Assembly (NCBI GenBank): GCA_029962745.1
Contig: CM057155.1
Coordinates: forward strand, 33,496,361 to 33,560,360
Direction: 5' to 3'
Source: Echinometra lucunter
Taxonomy: Eukaryota > Echinodermata > Echinoidea > Camarodonta > Echinometridae
Length of the DNA: 64,000 bases
Positions 51,250 through 62,534 of this stretch are shown in pieces (the stretch's first letter is position 1; every line of letters begins with the position of its first letter). The notes under the pieces were generated by a model that saw nothing but the letters and a program-made list of their open reading frames with translations, did not search any database and had not been told where the DNA came from. The position numbers and the translations under genes are program-made.

Positions 51250-52060
51250 AGCCTCTCTTATTGTAAAGGATGATACAAGCCCCTTTGCTTTACCCTTTCT
51301 TTCCAATTTGTGTAAAGGACCCTTGAACTCGAACTTGAAGCCTCTCTTATTGTAAAAGATGATATAAGCCCCTTTGCTTTACCCTTTCTTTCCAATTTGT
51401 ATAAGAACCTTTGAACTTGAACTTGAAGCCTCTCTTATTGTAAAGGATGATACAAGCCCCTTTGCTTTACCCTTTCTTTCCAATTTGTGTAAAGGACCCT
51501 TGAACTCGAACTTGAAGCCTCTCTTATTGTAAAAGATGATATAAGCCCCTTTGCTTTACCCTTTCTTTCCAATTTGTATAAGAACCTTTGAACTTGAACT
51601 TGAAGCCTCTCTTATTGTAAAAGATGATATAAAATTTGTATAAGAACCTTTGAACTTGAACTTGAAGCCTCTCTTATTGTAAAAGATGATATAAGCCCCT
51701 TTGCTTTACCCTTTCTTTCCAATTTGTGTAAGAACCTTTGAACTTGAACTTGAAGCCTCTCTTATTGTAAAAGATGATACAAGCCCCTTTGCTTTACCCT
51801 TTCTTTCCAATTTGTATAAGAACCTGAACTTGAAGCCTCTCTTATTGTAAAAGATGATATAAGCCCCTTTGCTTTACCCTTTCTTTCCAATTTGTATAAG
51901 AACCTGAACTTGAAGCCTCTCTTATTGTAAAAGATGATATAAACCCCTTTGCTTTACCCTTTCTTTCCAATTTGTGTACAGGACCTTTAAACTTGAAGCC
52001 TCTTTTTTGTAAAAGATGATGTAAGCCCTTCTGCTTTACCCTTTTTCTAATGATTTGTGT
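51250..52060. repeat. 88-bp tandem array, ~10 copies
   Basis: Units begin cctctcttattgtaaaagat and contain tttgctttaccctttctttc. One copy (near 51603) is internally deleted and the last is diverged. It ends ~70 bp from the PGYP-gene stop. Confidence 0.88.
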
Positions 52061-52129
52061 AAAGAACCCTTGAACTGCAATGGTACAGGCCAAACTGTGG
52101 TTACTCCTCTACACTGGGTTGTACCAAGT

Positions 52130-52173
52130 TTACTTGCCGTAGGGGTTAGGGTACATGCTGCCACCTGGATAAG
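52130..52173 (-). CDS. PGYP-rich gene exon 6 (C terminus)
   Basis: The acceptor ttccttcaacag precedes YPGGSMYPNPYGK and the stop TAA (52132-52130). The codon split from exon 5 (C+CT) gives Pro. A possible minus-strand polyadenylation signal (AATAAA) is at 50294-50289. The tandem array at 51250-52060 would then lie in the 3' UTR. Confidence 0.83.
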
Positions 52174-55100
52174 CTGTTGAAGGAAATTACAAAAAGGAAA
52201 CATACATGGTTATTGTTTTCAACTTGATTGGTACTCCTCCATGCAGAACATGAAATTACTGATACTGTATCACAACAATTCAAATAAACTCATAATGAAA
52301 ATGAATGTAAAAAGCTACATTTCATGAAATAATGATTAAAAGTACAGATAGTCTACATAATAAAGTGCCTCATCATTTATTGCAAAAGTGGAGCCTTTCT
52401 GCGACACTAGAAATGTTGAGAATACATATAATGAAAAAAAACAATAACAAAATGTAAAAAAAAAAAGTTTTTGATTAAATAACTCGTTAAAAAGAGAAAT
52501 TAAAAAAAAATAAAGCATGAAAATGGACTTGCCAAGACATTTCATTACAGACATTTGTTGAGCATACTTCAAAAACTGAAACCCCATAAAAAGTTACAAA
52601 GAGGTCAATCATATGGTTGCATGATATTTAAACAAAATATAACCTTGCTAAATGTAATGTATGGTACAGGGCCAGACAGGAGCTCAAAAGAATAATTTTG
52701 ACTTTAAAAAGAATTGATATGGAGCCCCCCTCCCCTAGCCCCTCCCCAAACGGTCATGGACCCTGTGTAAGCTGAACTCACGTGGAGGCTGTGATCCTGG
52801 ATACCCTTGAGAGGGTGGTGGATAAGCTCCAGTAGCTGGAGGATAAGGGCCTGATCCTGCTGGGGGAGGGTAACCAGATGCTGGTGGTGGTGCTCCTCCT
52901 GGGTAGCCTGGAGTAGAGGGGGGGGGGGGGGAATACAGGAAAAAAAAAACCAATTACTTAACTGATAATTTCAAAGGCTATTGCAAGTATTACAAAGATA
53001 TTAATCTACATCTGCCTCTCTCAACCAAGGTGACTGGGAGGAAGAAATTTCCTTCAATTTCTTTATCAAGGTAGCTTGACTTCACCATTTCCTACTGGAA
53101 CCGGTTGGTTCCTGCATTAAGTCTATAGGCATTTCATAATTCAGCAGTCAGTGGGTTAAATGTGTACACTCAGTAGTAGCAGAAACTGGAGTCCCAGGTA
53201 AATCAGGAGCATCTCAGGAGCCAGAGATGGTGGATAGCCTGCGGAAGGAGCCCGAGCTGCACAAAAGAAAATGCTCAATCAAATTACTCTCACTGTGATA
53301 ATTACCGAAATCAATGTGAAGGCTCATCTATACATAGAGCTGGCTTGGCAGCAGATGATCCACAATTACTGCGGTGTTCCGCAGGCTAGCTCTATGGGCT
53401 AGCTGTACCTAGAGTGCGCGCAGTAAAGAAATCCCAACCAGAGAGTTACATACTCACCACAGAGTTACACATGCACTATATGATACGCACTGACCTACAC
53501 ACACACGATGTTAGATGGGGGACACAGTAAAGGGCTAAATACACAAAATGTTTTTTGGATCGGTCTATAGGAGGTGGAGCTTGGGCATCAGTATAACCAG
53601 GAGCCTGAGCTGGTGAATAGCTTGGGGCAGGATCCTGGAGCAGGACCAATGAACTACCAAATAAAAACTCCACATGAGACATTGGAGTCAAGATGGAGAC
53701 TCACCTGCAGGAGGTGGAGGTTGGGCTCCAGGATAACCAGGAGCCTGAGCTGGCGGGTAGCCTGGGGCAGGAGCCGGAGCACCAGGATAGCCAGGAGCTG
53801 GGGAGGGGTATCCTGGGTTGGTCGCTGGAGGTGGAGGCTGAGTCCCAGTGGGGTATGAGACAGGTGGGGCAGCAGGGGGAGGCACATGGTGCTACAAAGA
53901 AAGGATGATTTAAAAAAATAAATAAGAAGTAAAAACTTACATTTCATGTACATGAGTGTAGCTATGATTTACAAAAGAACTCTTGGAAATCATTTGTCTT
54001 TCTATAATACATGTATAAAACAATATGGGACCATAATTGCACAAGTTTAAATGTTTTAGCAATATTATAGGTGACCTTTCCACATTATTTGTCCTCCAAA
54101 GGAAAATATAGAAGAACATTACATGAAAGTGTCTACAGGCTACTAGAAGGTCCTTTGCCCTTTTCACTATAATAATGGACTACCAGTACTGATTTCCATC
54201 ATTCCCACAGATTTACATGTAACACATGAACCACTTGGGTCCTGTTCAGGACAGGTTAACACACACCATTTTTAAAGATGGCTATAAGGGTTCTTGGAAA
54301 GCATATTAAAATTTCTGACAGGTCAGAGTAAACAAACATCTACTGCAAGTAAATTAAAAAAAAAAATCAAAAAAAAAAAAAAATCATTTGAGTATATACC
54401 AGGAACAAGCTCATATGATAGCCATAAGAAAAGTTCTTACATGAATCACCGTCACATTTGGTCCACATGGAGGGGGCCTGTGGTGGTGGGGGTGGTGGTG
54501 GTGGTGGGCTGCTACATGATGGGCGTCGGCCCTTGCACCTGCTGCTGCTGCACGATGATGAGCCTGGTTGGCTTTGGCCTTGAAAAAAAAATAGACACAA
54601 ACAAAATCACTTAAGAAATATGATTAGAATATCACTAAAGGTTCAATGGCAAACCCCTGCATTTTTTTTTTACTGTGCCATTTCAATAATGAGATGTGCA
54701 TTACCACGTCCATAAAAGTTTATGCTTACCTTTGAGTTTATATATTTTTTTTTTCAAACCATTTAAAGAAAGTTACAAAGTAAAACTTCAGTAGAGTATA
54801 TCCTTCAGTAATAAATGATGCTCTTCCACATTGAAACTGAAACCTAAGAATTAATGATATTGGAAATGGTCAGGAATGAGAGAGCCGGAAGAGTATACAA
54901 TCATACATGGACATTCTAATTTGAACTCAAACAATCTGAACTGAACAACTCCTCTCAAAGGCAATAAACCACAAGAATGGGTAAGCAGCAATCATTTTTC
55001 AAGATACTTCCACTATCAAAGGCAATTGTCTGTTTTTTGTTTTTGTTGTTTGTTTTTGTTTTTTGGGGGTGGAGGGGGGTGGGGGAGTAATTGTTGGAAG

Positions 55101-58100
55101 GCAGGGGTACATGTCCTATGAGAATATGACTGCAGATGAGTATTAATCTGATAAAGTGGGAGGGGGGATGTTGTTGACCTCACCTCAAGATGCATGGCCT
55201 TGCCAACATTGCCTTTCAACAACTGATTGGTTGCTCTGTCATGAAGCCTTTCCTCCTTTCTCTCCTGCCTGGCCTCTTGCTAAACATCGATTCAGACAAG
55301 AAAGTAATGTTGCCATACATCATTATATGATTCTCATTAAGTACTCATACCAACTTTGCATGTCTTTACAAATACAGTATGCAATAAATTAGGTGGTTAG
55401 ATTTTCACGGTTCATTTCACTATTTGACAGCAGAAGATAACTAGGAGCTTTAACCCATTGAGCACCATTTATTTTCAGCATAACACACTTTTACATTTCT
55501 GGAGAGCCTGTCATGTGATTAGCAATGTGAAAGAAATTGCTAAGCAATTGAGAAATTTAGATTAGTTACACCAAAAGTTTTACCGGACAAACAAAGCTTT
55601 GTGCACGGCCATCCAAAACTTTGGGGACTTTCATATTCATGAAAGAATGCATGATGTGAAGACCTTTCAAATTTTCTTTACTATGCGGAACACTCAATCA
55701 AATATACCTAAAATTAAACAAAAACAACTAAAAAATCAATCAATCTATGTCACTGGATAATTAGACTTTTAAATGAGGGCTAATGTTAGAGCTGAACAAT
55801 AGTACAGTCATCATGTTCCCCAGGGCATTTGAAAAAAAAAGGGGGCCGGGGGCATAATCCATAATAGTTTGGGATCATGGAATCAAACAAATTTACTTGG
55901 ATGCCTTAGCTTTTAGGCAGTGTATACTATACAGCCCGCGTGGGTCTTTACCTTACGGCCACACGCATGATGTGACTTTATCCACAGCCCCGCTGAGGAC
56001 ACAGCCACACACATCTTCAATACTCTGTGTATGGTACATGCTATGTACGCATGCAGTACATACGGTATGGTAAGGTAATAACTCTGTGATCGAGGTATAG
56101 CGTAACATACTTGCATGATGTACTGTACCAAGACTAGAGTATTTGAGACATGTGTGGCTGTATATATTCTCACGCCGGGTTTTTGGATGCAGCTACACTC
56201 ATGTGGCTGTATACACTGCTGAAGTTTTAACACACAAAATTGTTAGAGGCCCTTTCCTGTTCAGCTGGTAAATGCACTGGATTGGCTAAACAACTGGGGC
56301 GGTATTCTGAGATCCATTTTATCTCAGATAAAATCTGAATATTTATCTCAGATAAAATCAGTGAGATATTTTCACCCTTAAAATCTTTTTGAATTGGTAT
56401 TCTGAAAACCATTTTATCTAGATTTTACCTCATCAAAGATAATAACCAATAGCGTTAAATCGCACTCTCATCTTGCTCAGCCAATGAAATCGTTTTCCAC
56501 AAGTAGGTGAGGCAAAACAGCGCGAATGCATTATTTGTATAAATTTCAATATGCTGCTTGCACTTTCATTCAAGTTAAGTTCTGCAAGAATCTTCAGGAT
56601 TGAAGGAAGCAGACTACTACCAAGAAGAAGAAGAAGAAGAAGAAGCGCAAAAATTTTGGCTCCTATTTCCTTGTAAAATGATTTCGGCATTTTCCGAAGT
56701 TTCAGCATGCCATTTCAAGGATCAAGGATCAATTTAAGGACATTATCAACAAAAATCTTTAAAGTCAATTCGATTATCATACAGGAATGTTGGGCAAACC
56801 CGGAGAATAGGGGACCGGAACGCGATTTTATTTCTCCTGGGGGGGGGGGGGGGGGGGGCCTCGACCCCAAAAGTGGTAGGTATGTGCTGCGGGCGTGCCG
56901 CGGGGCTTTGGAATGGGCTTATTGTGAAAAAGAGGGTCTTCGGAACGGGCTTCGGAACTACAAATGTTTGTGAAAACGGGGGTCTTTGGAACAGTTCGCC
57001 TGCGTGTAAGTGCGTATATATCCCTATGGAACGGGCATACGTGCATGCAGCTAGCCCGGGTCACTGCCACCTGGTGTGCTCGCGCAGAGGCGATGGTCGG
57101 ACAGCGCTCTGCGGGCTGCTTTTCACCAAAAATGCAGCTCATTTTAGCGGATCAATGCGGCCGGAACAGCGAAACGAAAAACATGCAGAGCTTTGGAACG
57201 AATTTCTTTCTTCTTTTTTCTCGATAAGAAGAAAATGCTATGCTTTAGAACAGTTTTCTTTGTTCTTTTTCTTAGTAAGATAAAAATGCTATGCTTTGGA
57301 ACGGAAATTTGAGTGTAAAAATGGGTTCTTCTCCGCTCACATACCCACCACGCTTTATATACTGAGTGCCCCCCCCCTCCCCCCCCCCCCCCCCCGGGTT
57401 ATTTCTGGCCAAAATCAAAGTCATTTTCATCACATTACCAAAAATCTGAAAGTCGAGAGGACAATATAATATATTAGAACATAATTACCTGATTAAAACA
57501 TATTTTAAAGTCATTTTGAACTCAATTATGGACTTGTCACTGTATCCGGTCCCCTATTCTCCAGGTTTGCCGAATGTTGCTACAGTAATACAGTGGATGA
57601 TTATGGCATTTTCATTTATTTTTATCTCAAGACTTCACAAATTTATCCAGAAATATTGTACATACTGGGCGTCCCAGAGATAAAATAGCTCCCGAGTCCC
57701 AGGCCTAGATTCTACCCTAAGTTTCATTTTTTCTTTTCCTAATGAAAATGAGATTGGAGTCGGCGCAAAAGCTGCACATTTGTCTTTAGCTGTGCCTGTG
57801 CTGTGGGTATGGACACTGGAGATTAAAGATCGAGATAAAATGAAAGATAAAATCTGAGATAAGATAAAAAGTGGTCTCAGAATATTTTAAAGTTAGACTC
57901 TCAACGTTAGAGATGAAATTTAAAAAAATTAAGAGATAAAAACAAAATGATGCTCAGAATTTCACCCCTGGCCTTGGTTTTTTGTTTTGTTTTGACATCC
58001 GCTCATCAATGCATGAACCACGCAATTAACGAGATGCCAGACAAATGTCATAATGATAAGTCATTAACTTGAATTAAAACAAACACTCTCAACTTAAGTT

Positions 58101-58260
58101 TAATAAGAGCAGAGATTAGGGCGACTCGATACTGATACTAGTATGGGTGAGCTCCAGCATAGTGACGCCTCGGTCCATCAATGCATGCATGCATGCCAAA
58201 GCGTACTGCGATACTTACCCGCAATGCACGGTTCTCTTGTCTGCGGTGATGGTGGGCCAT
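52130..58260 (-). CDS. Histidine- and PGYP-rich protein of unknown function, complete
   Basis: Six minus-strand exons (58260-58219, 55279-55184, 54578-54441, 53891-53705, 52907-52782, 52173-52130) join at GT-AG sites with matching phases 0,0,0,1,1 into 210 residues. I do not recognise the family. Residues 1-46 are charged and probably helical (MAHHHRRQENRALR, then QEARQERKEERLHDRATNQL). Residues ~47-92 are Ala/His-rich with HHHHHPHHH, a plausible metal-binding or low-complexity tract. Residues ~93-196 are Pro-rich, with repeated PGYP, APGYP and AYPPP units and almost no charge. It ends PYPGGSMYPNPYGK. There is no signal peptide or membrane segment, so it is probably an intracellular, largely disordered protein. 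The ATG context aataATGg is strong (A at -3, G at +4). It converges on HAPSTR1. Exon structure is well supported; function is open. Confidence 0.85.
52782..52907 (-). CDS. PGYP-rich gene exon 5
   Basis: 126 nt, phase 1-1, acceptor ccctctactccag preceded by a C run, donor gtgagt. It encodes GYPGGAPPPASGYPPPAGSG then PYPPATGAYPPPSQGYPGSQ. It is symmetric, so it could be skipped in frame. Confidence 0.87.
53160..53262 (-). pseudogene. Decayed duplicate of PGYP exon 4, copy B, possibly an alternative last exon
   Basis: After a good polypyrimidine tract and acceptor (ttttcttttgtgcag), the phase-1 frame reads ARAPSAGYPPSLAPEM, then a hydrophobic tail to a TAA. No donor GT is present, so it is either a dead duplicate or an alternative terminal exon. 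Confidence 0.45.
53565..53640 (-). pseudogene. Decayed duplicate of PGYP exon 4, copy A
   Basis: The reading PAPSYSPAQAPGYTDAQAPP parallels exon 4 PAPGYPPAQAPGYPGAQPPP. The position of the donor reads atagac instead of gcaggt, so the GT is missing, and a possible acceptor would give the wrong phase after exon 4. Most likely a dead exon duplicate. Confidence 0.65.
53705..53891 (-). CDS. PGYP-rich gene exon 4
   Basis: 187 nt, acceptor cctttctttgtag, donor gtgagt, phase 0-1. It encodes HHVPPPAAPPVSYPTGTQPP followed by repeated NPGYPSPAPGYPGAPAPAPG-type units. Two decayed look-alikes lie just downstream in intron 4. Confidence 0.88.
54441..54578 (-). CDS. PGYP-rich gene exon 3 (Ala/His-rich)
   Basis: 138 nt, phase 0-0, acceptor ttttttttcaag, donor cat|gtaaga. 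It encodes AKANQAHHRAAAAGARADAH, then a His5-Pro-His3 run and RPPPCGPNVTVIH with the only cysteine of the protein. Confidence 0.85.
55184..55279 (-). CDS. PGYP-rich gene exon 2
   Basis: 96 nt, phase 0-0, donor gtgagg. It encodes 32 charged residues, QEARQERKEERLHDRATNQL then LKGNVGKAMHLE, likely helical. Confidence 0.85.
56793..57571. mobile_element. hAT-like MITE (middle layer of nest)
   Basis: Inverted ends GGCAAACCCGGAGAATAGGG and its complement, with 8-bp duplication GAATGTTG (56785-56792 and 57572-57579). It is the same family as 21516-21857 and is enlarged by the inner insertion. Confidence 0.88.
56836..57398. mobile_element. Innermost element of the 56-58 kb nest; G/C-homopolymer ends
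   Basis: It starts CCTGGGG(n) and ends C(n)GGG. An 8-bp duplication, TTATTTCT, flanks it (56828-56835 and 57399-57406). It sits inside the element at 56793-57571. Confidence 0.82.
58219..58260 (-). CDS. PGYP-rich gene exon 1
   Basis: The exon encodes MAHHHRRQENRALR, with donor cgg|gtaagt at phase 0. An in-frame stop lies upstream near 58350 with no ATG in between. A possible 5'-UTR acceptor, gttttttcag, occurs ~37 bp above the ATG. Confidence 0.8.
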
Positions 58261-58483
58261 TATTTCGCCGTAACTTGTGGGCCGATTACTAATCTGAAAA
58301 AACTCTAAAACGTTTAGCCCTAGCTTATTTTTGTCCAGGATATATGGTCACTTTGATCTAAAACGTAGGTACATGTATATTCAATCAAACTGGTATGAAT
58401 ATTCAAAGTTCCGGCTGTGTTTCCCACACTCGTCTCAGAGACTCATCCACCTCGAGCGAGATCGCGATGTTGGCCGCGCCGTC

Positions 58484-58519
<36 letters not shown>

Positions 58520-60265
58520 TGTAAAATGATATCGTAATTTCTCTTGGAACTTGATTTTAAACTGTTTTATGATTTGTCTTTCCTTTTGGTAGTATAAAAT
58601 CAAAACTTAAAATATATTCCATGATGATATAATACAGTATTATCAAATAATGATGTTTAAAATCCTGCTTTTGATATCAAACACATAAAAATATAATGAG
58701 CTAAACGAGAACTTCTTGTAAAAAACTACGAAATCCAGCTCAACTTCTATCATGACGAATTATTTATTTTTGTCCCGAGCCAGTGGTTTTTCTGACGTTA
58801 AAAATGACGTATTTCTGAAAATGCATTCGTCATGTGACCCATTACGAATGATTTCGACAATCAATTATCAAGAAAACGACGTTATTACTGTACATCTAGT
58901 ATTAAATCCATGTCGCAATCCAATCAGGGAGCTGTCGGGAGGTGTAGATCATTACCCCAACATGGTGGGCGGGGTCGAGGGCGTGGCCCAAAGGCGTGGC
59001 CGCTATCATTGCGTCGGATGCATGCGGAATACTTCAATCAAAACACTTTCCCTACTTCAATGCAATTTGCTGTCCTCCTCTTTCTTATCCCGTGGATATT
59101 CATACAAACGCGATGGCGGGAATCTATATTTTCCTCTGCCATAGCAAAGTCTAATCTTTGAATTCATTTTTTTTTTCATCTAGAATACTAATAAAGTAAT
59201 AATCATGGTTCCCAATACATGTAAGAATAATTATAAATCAAATTATATGAATATCATTCGGATTTCCATAATAGTTACAGCTAAAAAGTATATCAATGTT
59301 TCAAACAAATCGCTTTCACATTATCTTTCCAACAAATATAAAAGAAATCATTATATAAGCAAAGGTCTGCTTCTATATGGTCAAAATACTAGTCACAGTG
59401 GCAAAAGTATTTACAAAACTCACATATGGTGTCATACTATCATTCAAAAGAAAATGTTTCTCTGTCAAATAGGTGTAGTTAAGTTGTAGAACCTGTCTAG
59501 GCTATTCATGTTCACCTGTATTCACCTGTCTTGTCGGGCTCCTTGAAAGATGAAAGTCTTTTAATGCCTTCCCATTTTCAGATAACTTCCAGCTGCATGT
59601 CCTATCCATTATAATCTTGACTTCTTGTTATAGTAGTGCAGTATTGAATGCACCTAATCAAATAATCTAATCGGCCAGAGAAGTGAATATATTATATTTT
59701 CTTGTGAGAAAAGCATGTTGCCTGTTGCTTTGATAGAAAGTGTGATTCGAAATGCCTAAAAGTAAAAGTGCAATGTGTAAAAGAAATGATGCCATCATTT
59801 TCCTGGAGATTTGAATTTGTTTTTATCAGAAAATTTAAAAATACTGAGATTTATTTCACAAATGATTGGTATTTGCTATTTGACCCATCTCAGTAAAGAC
59901 TTTTCTCAAGGCTAACTTTAATCAGTTTTCCCTCCTCAAATTGACAACACCTGTTATTTTCCACTTCTACCATTTTTGTTTGAAAAATAAGATTGTATAT
60001 AACATGAACAAAAGAGAATGAAAATTGTCAAATTTGCATATGAAAATAGTGATTTTATATCTTACACCGAGTTGCCAATTTGGAGACCTTAATGATTATC
60101 TCAAGTAAAACTACTCTCATTCACAAACTTTGCTTGTAGTTCATTGGAAGCAGGCTCAAAATTCTCTTTGACTTGATCTCTTTTATTAGGTATAATGTGT
60201 TTTTCCTAGCCTTCTTGATCAAAAGATAATGCCAAAGCATCAATTTTCACTGCTCTGGGTTAATT

Positions 60266-60737
60266 CAGAGCTGCCAACCCCAACTGGAAAAAAGTCCTAT
60301 TCTGTACTTCCTTTTATCCTATTTTCATGCCCAAAATCCTATTTTTGCATGAAAATTTAAAAAATACAACAATGTGATTCCCCTTTCACTCTCTACGATA
60401 TCCTAAAGAAAATACAATATGAATAATATGTATGACTTACTTAATTACTGTGATCCTAACTCTTCTACATTGTACTTCTTTTATTGAAAATGATCTAGAT
60501 CTAACTGTAGATCTAGATCTACAGTACAAAATACACAGGTAGAGTACACCGAGCAGTGGGATAAACGATAAACTTAAATGTTGATAAAATGACATGAAAA
60601 TAAGATAAAATAAAGGTAATAAAGAATCAATGTCAGAACTTTCAAAAATCCTATTTTCATGCGAAAAATCCTATTGTCATATTCTCTCAAAAAAAATCCT
60701 ACTAAATAGGATAAAATCCTACTACTTGGCAGCTCTG
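60266..60737. mobile_element. Element with CAGAGCTGCCAA ends, 472 bp
   Basis: Left CAGAGCTGCCAA, right TTGGCAGCTCTG. The interior repeats aaaatcctattttcatgc. No clean target duplication. Confidence 0.65.
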
Positions 60738-62039
60738 TTAACTGGTCATCTGATCATCTGAAAGCAGACAAGACATCATCAAACATATCAAGAAATGGTG
60801 ATTGCAAAAAAAGAGATACAAATCTCTCTATCTTTTTTTTTTTTTCTTTTAATTGTGCACCTGCATGCATTGACATCAATCATTAGAATATTAATGTACA
60901 AATCTACAACAATGGAAAATATAACAAAATGAAGAAAATTATTTGATTCCATCTAAATATGATATATATAGATGTACATTATATATTACAAAGCAAAACC
61001 ATCCGACACTAGCAATATGATTTTTACATTAACAATAAACTTAAACCTTTCAAGGATGGAATGTGTACTGAAAAAATGATGGCACTTTGTAATTTCAGGA
61101 GGAAAGATATCATCAAGAACGTTGTTATTAAAGGGCTAGATACAAACTTACTCAGACTGAGGAATAACCTTATTATATTAAACCTTATTATATCAAGCAA
61201 CATTGGAATATAAAGGGAGACCAGCAAAATTGCTTTTTTAATAATATTTTGTGAAGAAATTATTCTTCTCTGGTGAGGTTCCACTGTACTCATTATTGTT
61301 TATGGTGAAAATAGAAGTAGTGAATTAATTATTTATTATTAATAATTTATTAGTTTGAAGTACAAACTAGGAAAGTATCTCAAAAGAAAGAGATCATGAG
61401 AAAACAGAAAGACAAGATCCCTCAATGGATATATTAAGACTGGAAAGAGTACCACATACAATATGTACTAGAATATGTCTCATTAAGGTAATGCAATGCC
61501 TACACAAAAACGAGTGTCGATCAAATTCTTTCGCTGAGACCAGACATGTAAAAAATATCCTTCACTGTTGCAGTCAAAACAAGTTGAATTTCTTTAACTT
61601 GTACATGTATGTGTATGCAGACCTGACTCCTACATTAAATGCTACATGTATCTCTCACTTAAAACATGAGTAGCTTCAAAAGATGACAATATTCTTCAAA
61701 GCATACATCAGAAAATTTAGAATTGAGGTGGGTGGCAAATCTATGAGCATATTTCTCAAGGATTTATGTGCCATTAAAGTTAACTGAAGTTCAGCTGAGG
61801 AAGAATATTCAATATCAAGTAAACTCTACTGCATCCTTACAATCAAGCCTTACTTTTCTCTGATATCTGTATTTCAATAAAATTTTTAAAGGGAACAAAA
61901 TTAAACAGACATGAAAAGATACATAAATGTCTTACACTTCATTTGTGATCTACTTTTTACCAAGAGTTTTATCAGTAGCGGTATGTATGAGACAATCAGT
62001 GTCCCCTCAACTTGATCAAGAATTATTGTTATCATTTAA

Positions 62040-62361
62040 AGACGCTAGGTCGTGGGCTTTCATGGGGAATTTGACACCATGGGTGCTTACCCAGTAACAG
62101 GTGTTGTCCATCACTGTGAGTTTTATGACCAACAGACCTTATGTAATGCTCTGTATACTTCACCCTTTCCCCATATGGCAAAGTCATTATCTCACTTTCC
62201 CTGGCCCGAGAATGTCCGAAGCAGGCCGAAGAATGTTTGTGGTGGGACAGCTTGTTTTGCTGTGCTCCAGAAATGTAGCTCTATTACAGGTATTTTATTC
62301 ACAAAGTCTGGTGTCAGCAAATTATGATCCATTCCCCACGAAAGCCCACGACGTAGCGTCT
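62040..62361. mobile_element. TTAA-flanked MITE, 322 bp
   Basis: Inverted arms of about 31 bp with two differences (left agacgctaggtcgtgggct). TTAA on both sides (62036-62039 and 62362-62365). Confidence 0.87.
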
Positions 62362-62534
62362 TTAATACCATGTTGAAAAGAGTTCTGATACACAAGATAA
62401 TAGAAAATAAATAAATAATAGAAATACCTTGCACTTATGACCAGGGAGTGTTTCACAAAGCTGTACGTAAGGTTACACATGACTTTAAGAATGACTTAAC
62501 CATGAACAGCCAAATGGAATGCCCAAAGTTTTTC

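Larger units (their letters stand above)
41401..52129. other. Convergent spacer between HAPSTR1 and the PGYP-rich gene
   Basis: No gene was recognised. The contents are a Harbinger-like MITE (41428-41603), a 67-bp duplication (~42226-42358), a CT-rich ~110-bp tandem array (42940-43435), a pearl/HINE-like array (43461-44518), poly-T (45357-45380), an inverted-repeat element (45989-46259), a purine-rich tract (48115-48530), MITEs at 50541-50884 and 50941-51116, and an 88-bp tandem array (51250-52060). The spans 44530-45980 and 46270-48100 are AT-rich and show nothing recognisable. Part may be 3' UTR of either gene. Confidence 0.6.
52908..53704 (-). other. PGYP-rich gene intron 4 with decayed exon-4-like copies
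   Basis: This intron includes two segments resembling the 3' half of exon 4 (53565-53640 and ~53190-53262) and, near its acceptor, a C-rich run. See findings. Confidence 0.7.
56296..57968. mobile_element. Outer element of nest; ggtattctgag inverted ends
   Basis: The left end is ggggcggtattctgag and the right end ctcagaatttcacccc, with subterminal repeats of ggtattctgaaaaccatttt and tctcagataaaat. The same terminal design is seen at 62857-63653. No clear target duplication. Confidence 0.65.
55280..58218 (-). other. PGYP-rich gene intron 1 (2.9 kb)
   Basis: The main content is a three-deep nest of transposable elements between about 56296 and 57968, plus a (GAA)n-type run near 56625-56645. 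No further exon was recognised. Confidence 0.8.

Noticed and set aside
58752..59161. Candidate gene upstream of the PGYP-rich gene (130 codons)
   Set aside because: No domain or splice signal. Local CpG and a GC box suggest promoter sequence instead.
62052..62376. Two overlapping 91-codon plus-strand frames
   Set aside because: They cover the TTAA-flanked MITE at 62040-62361 almost exactly and include its inverted ends.
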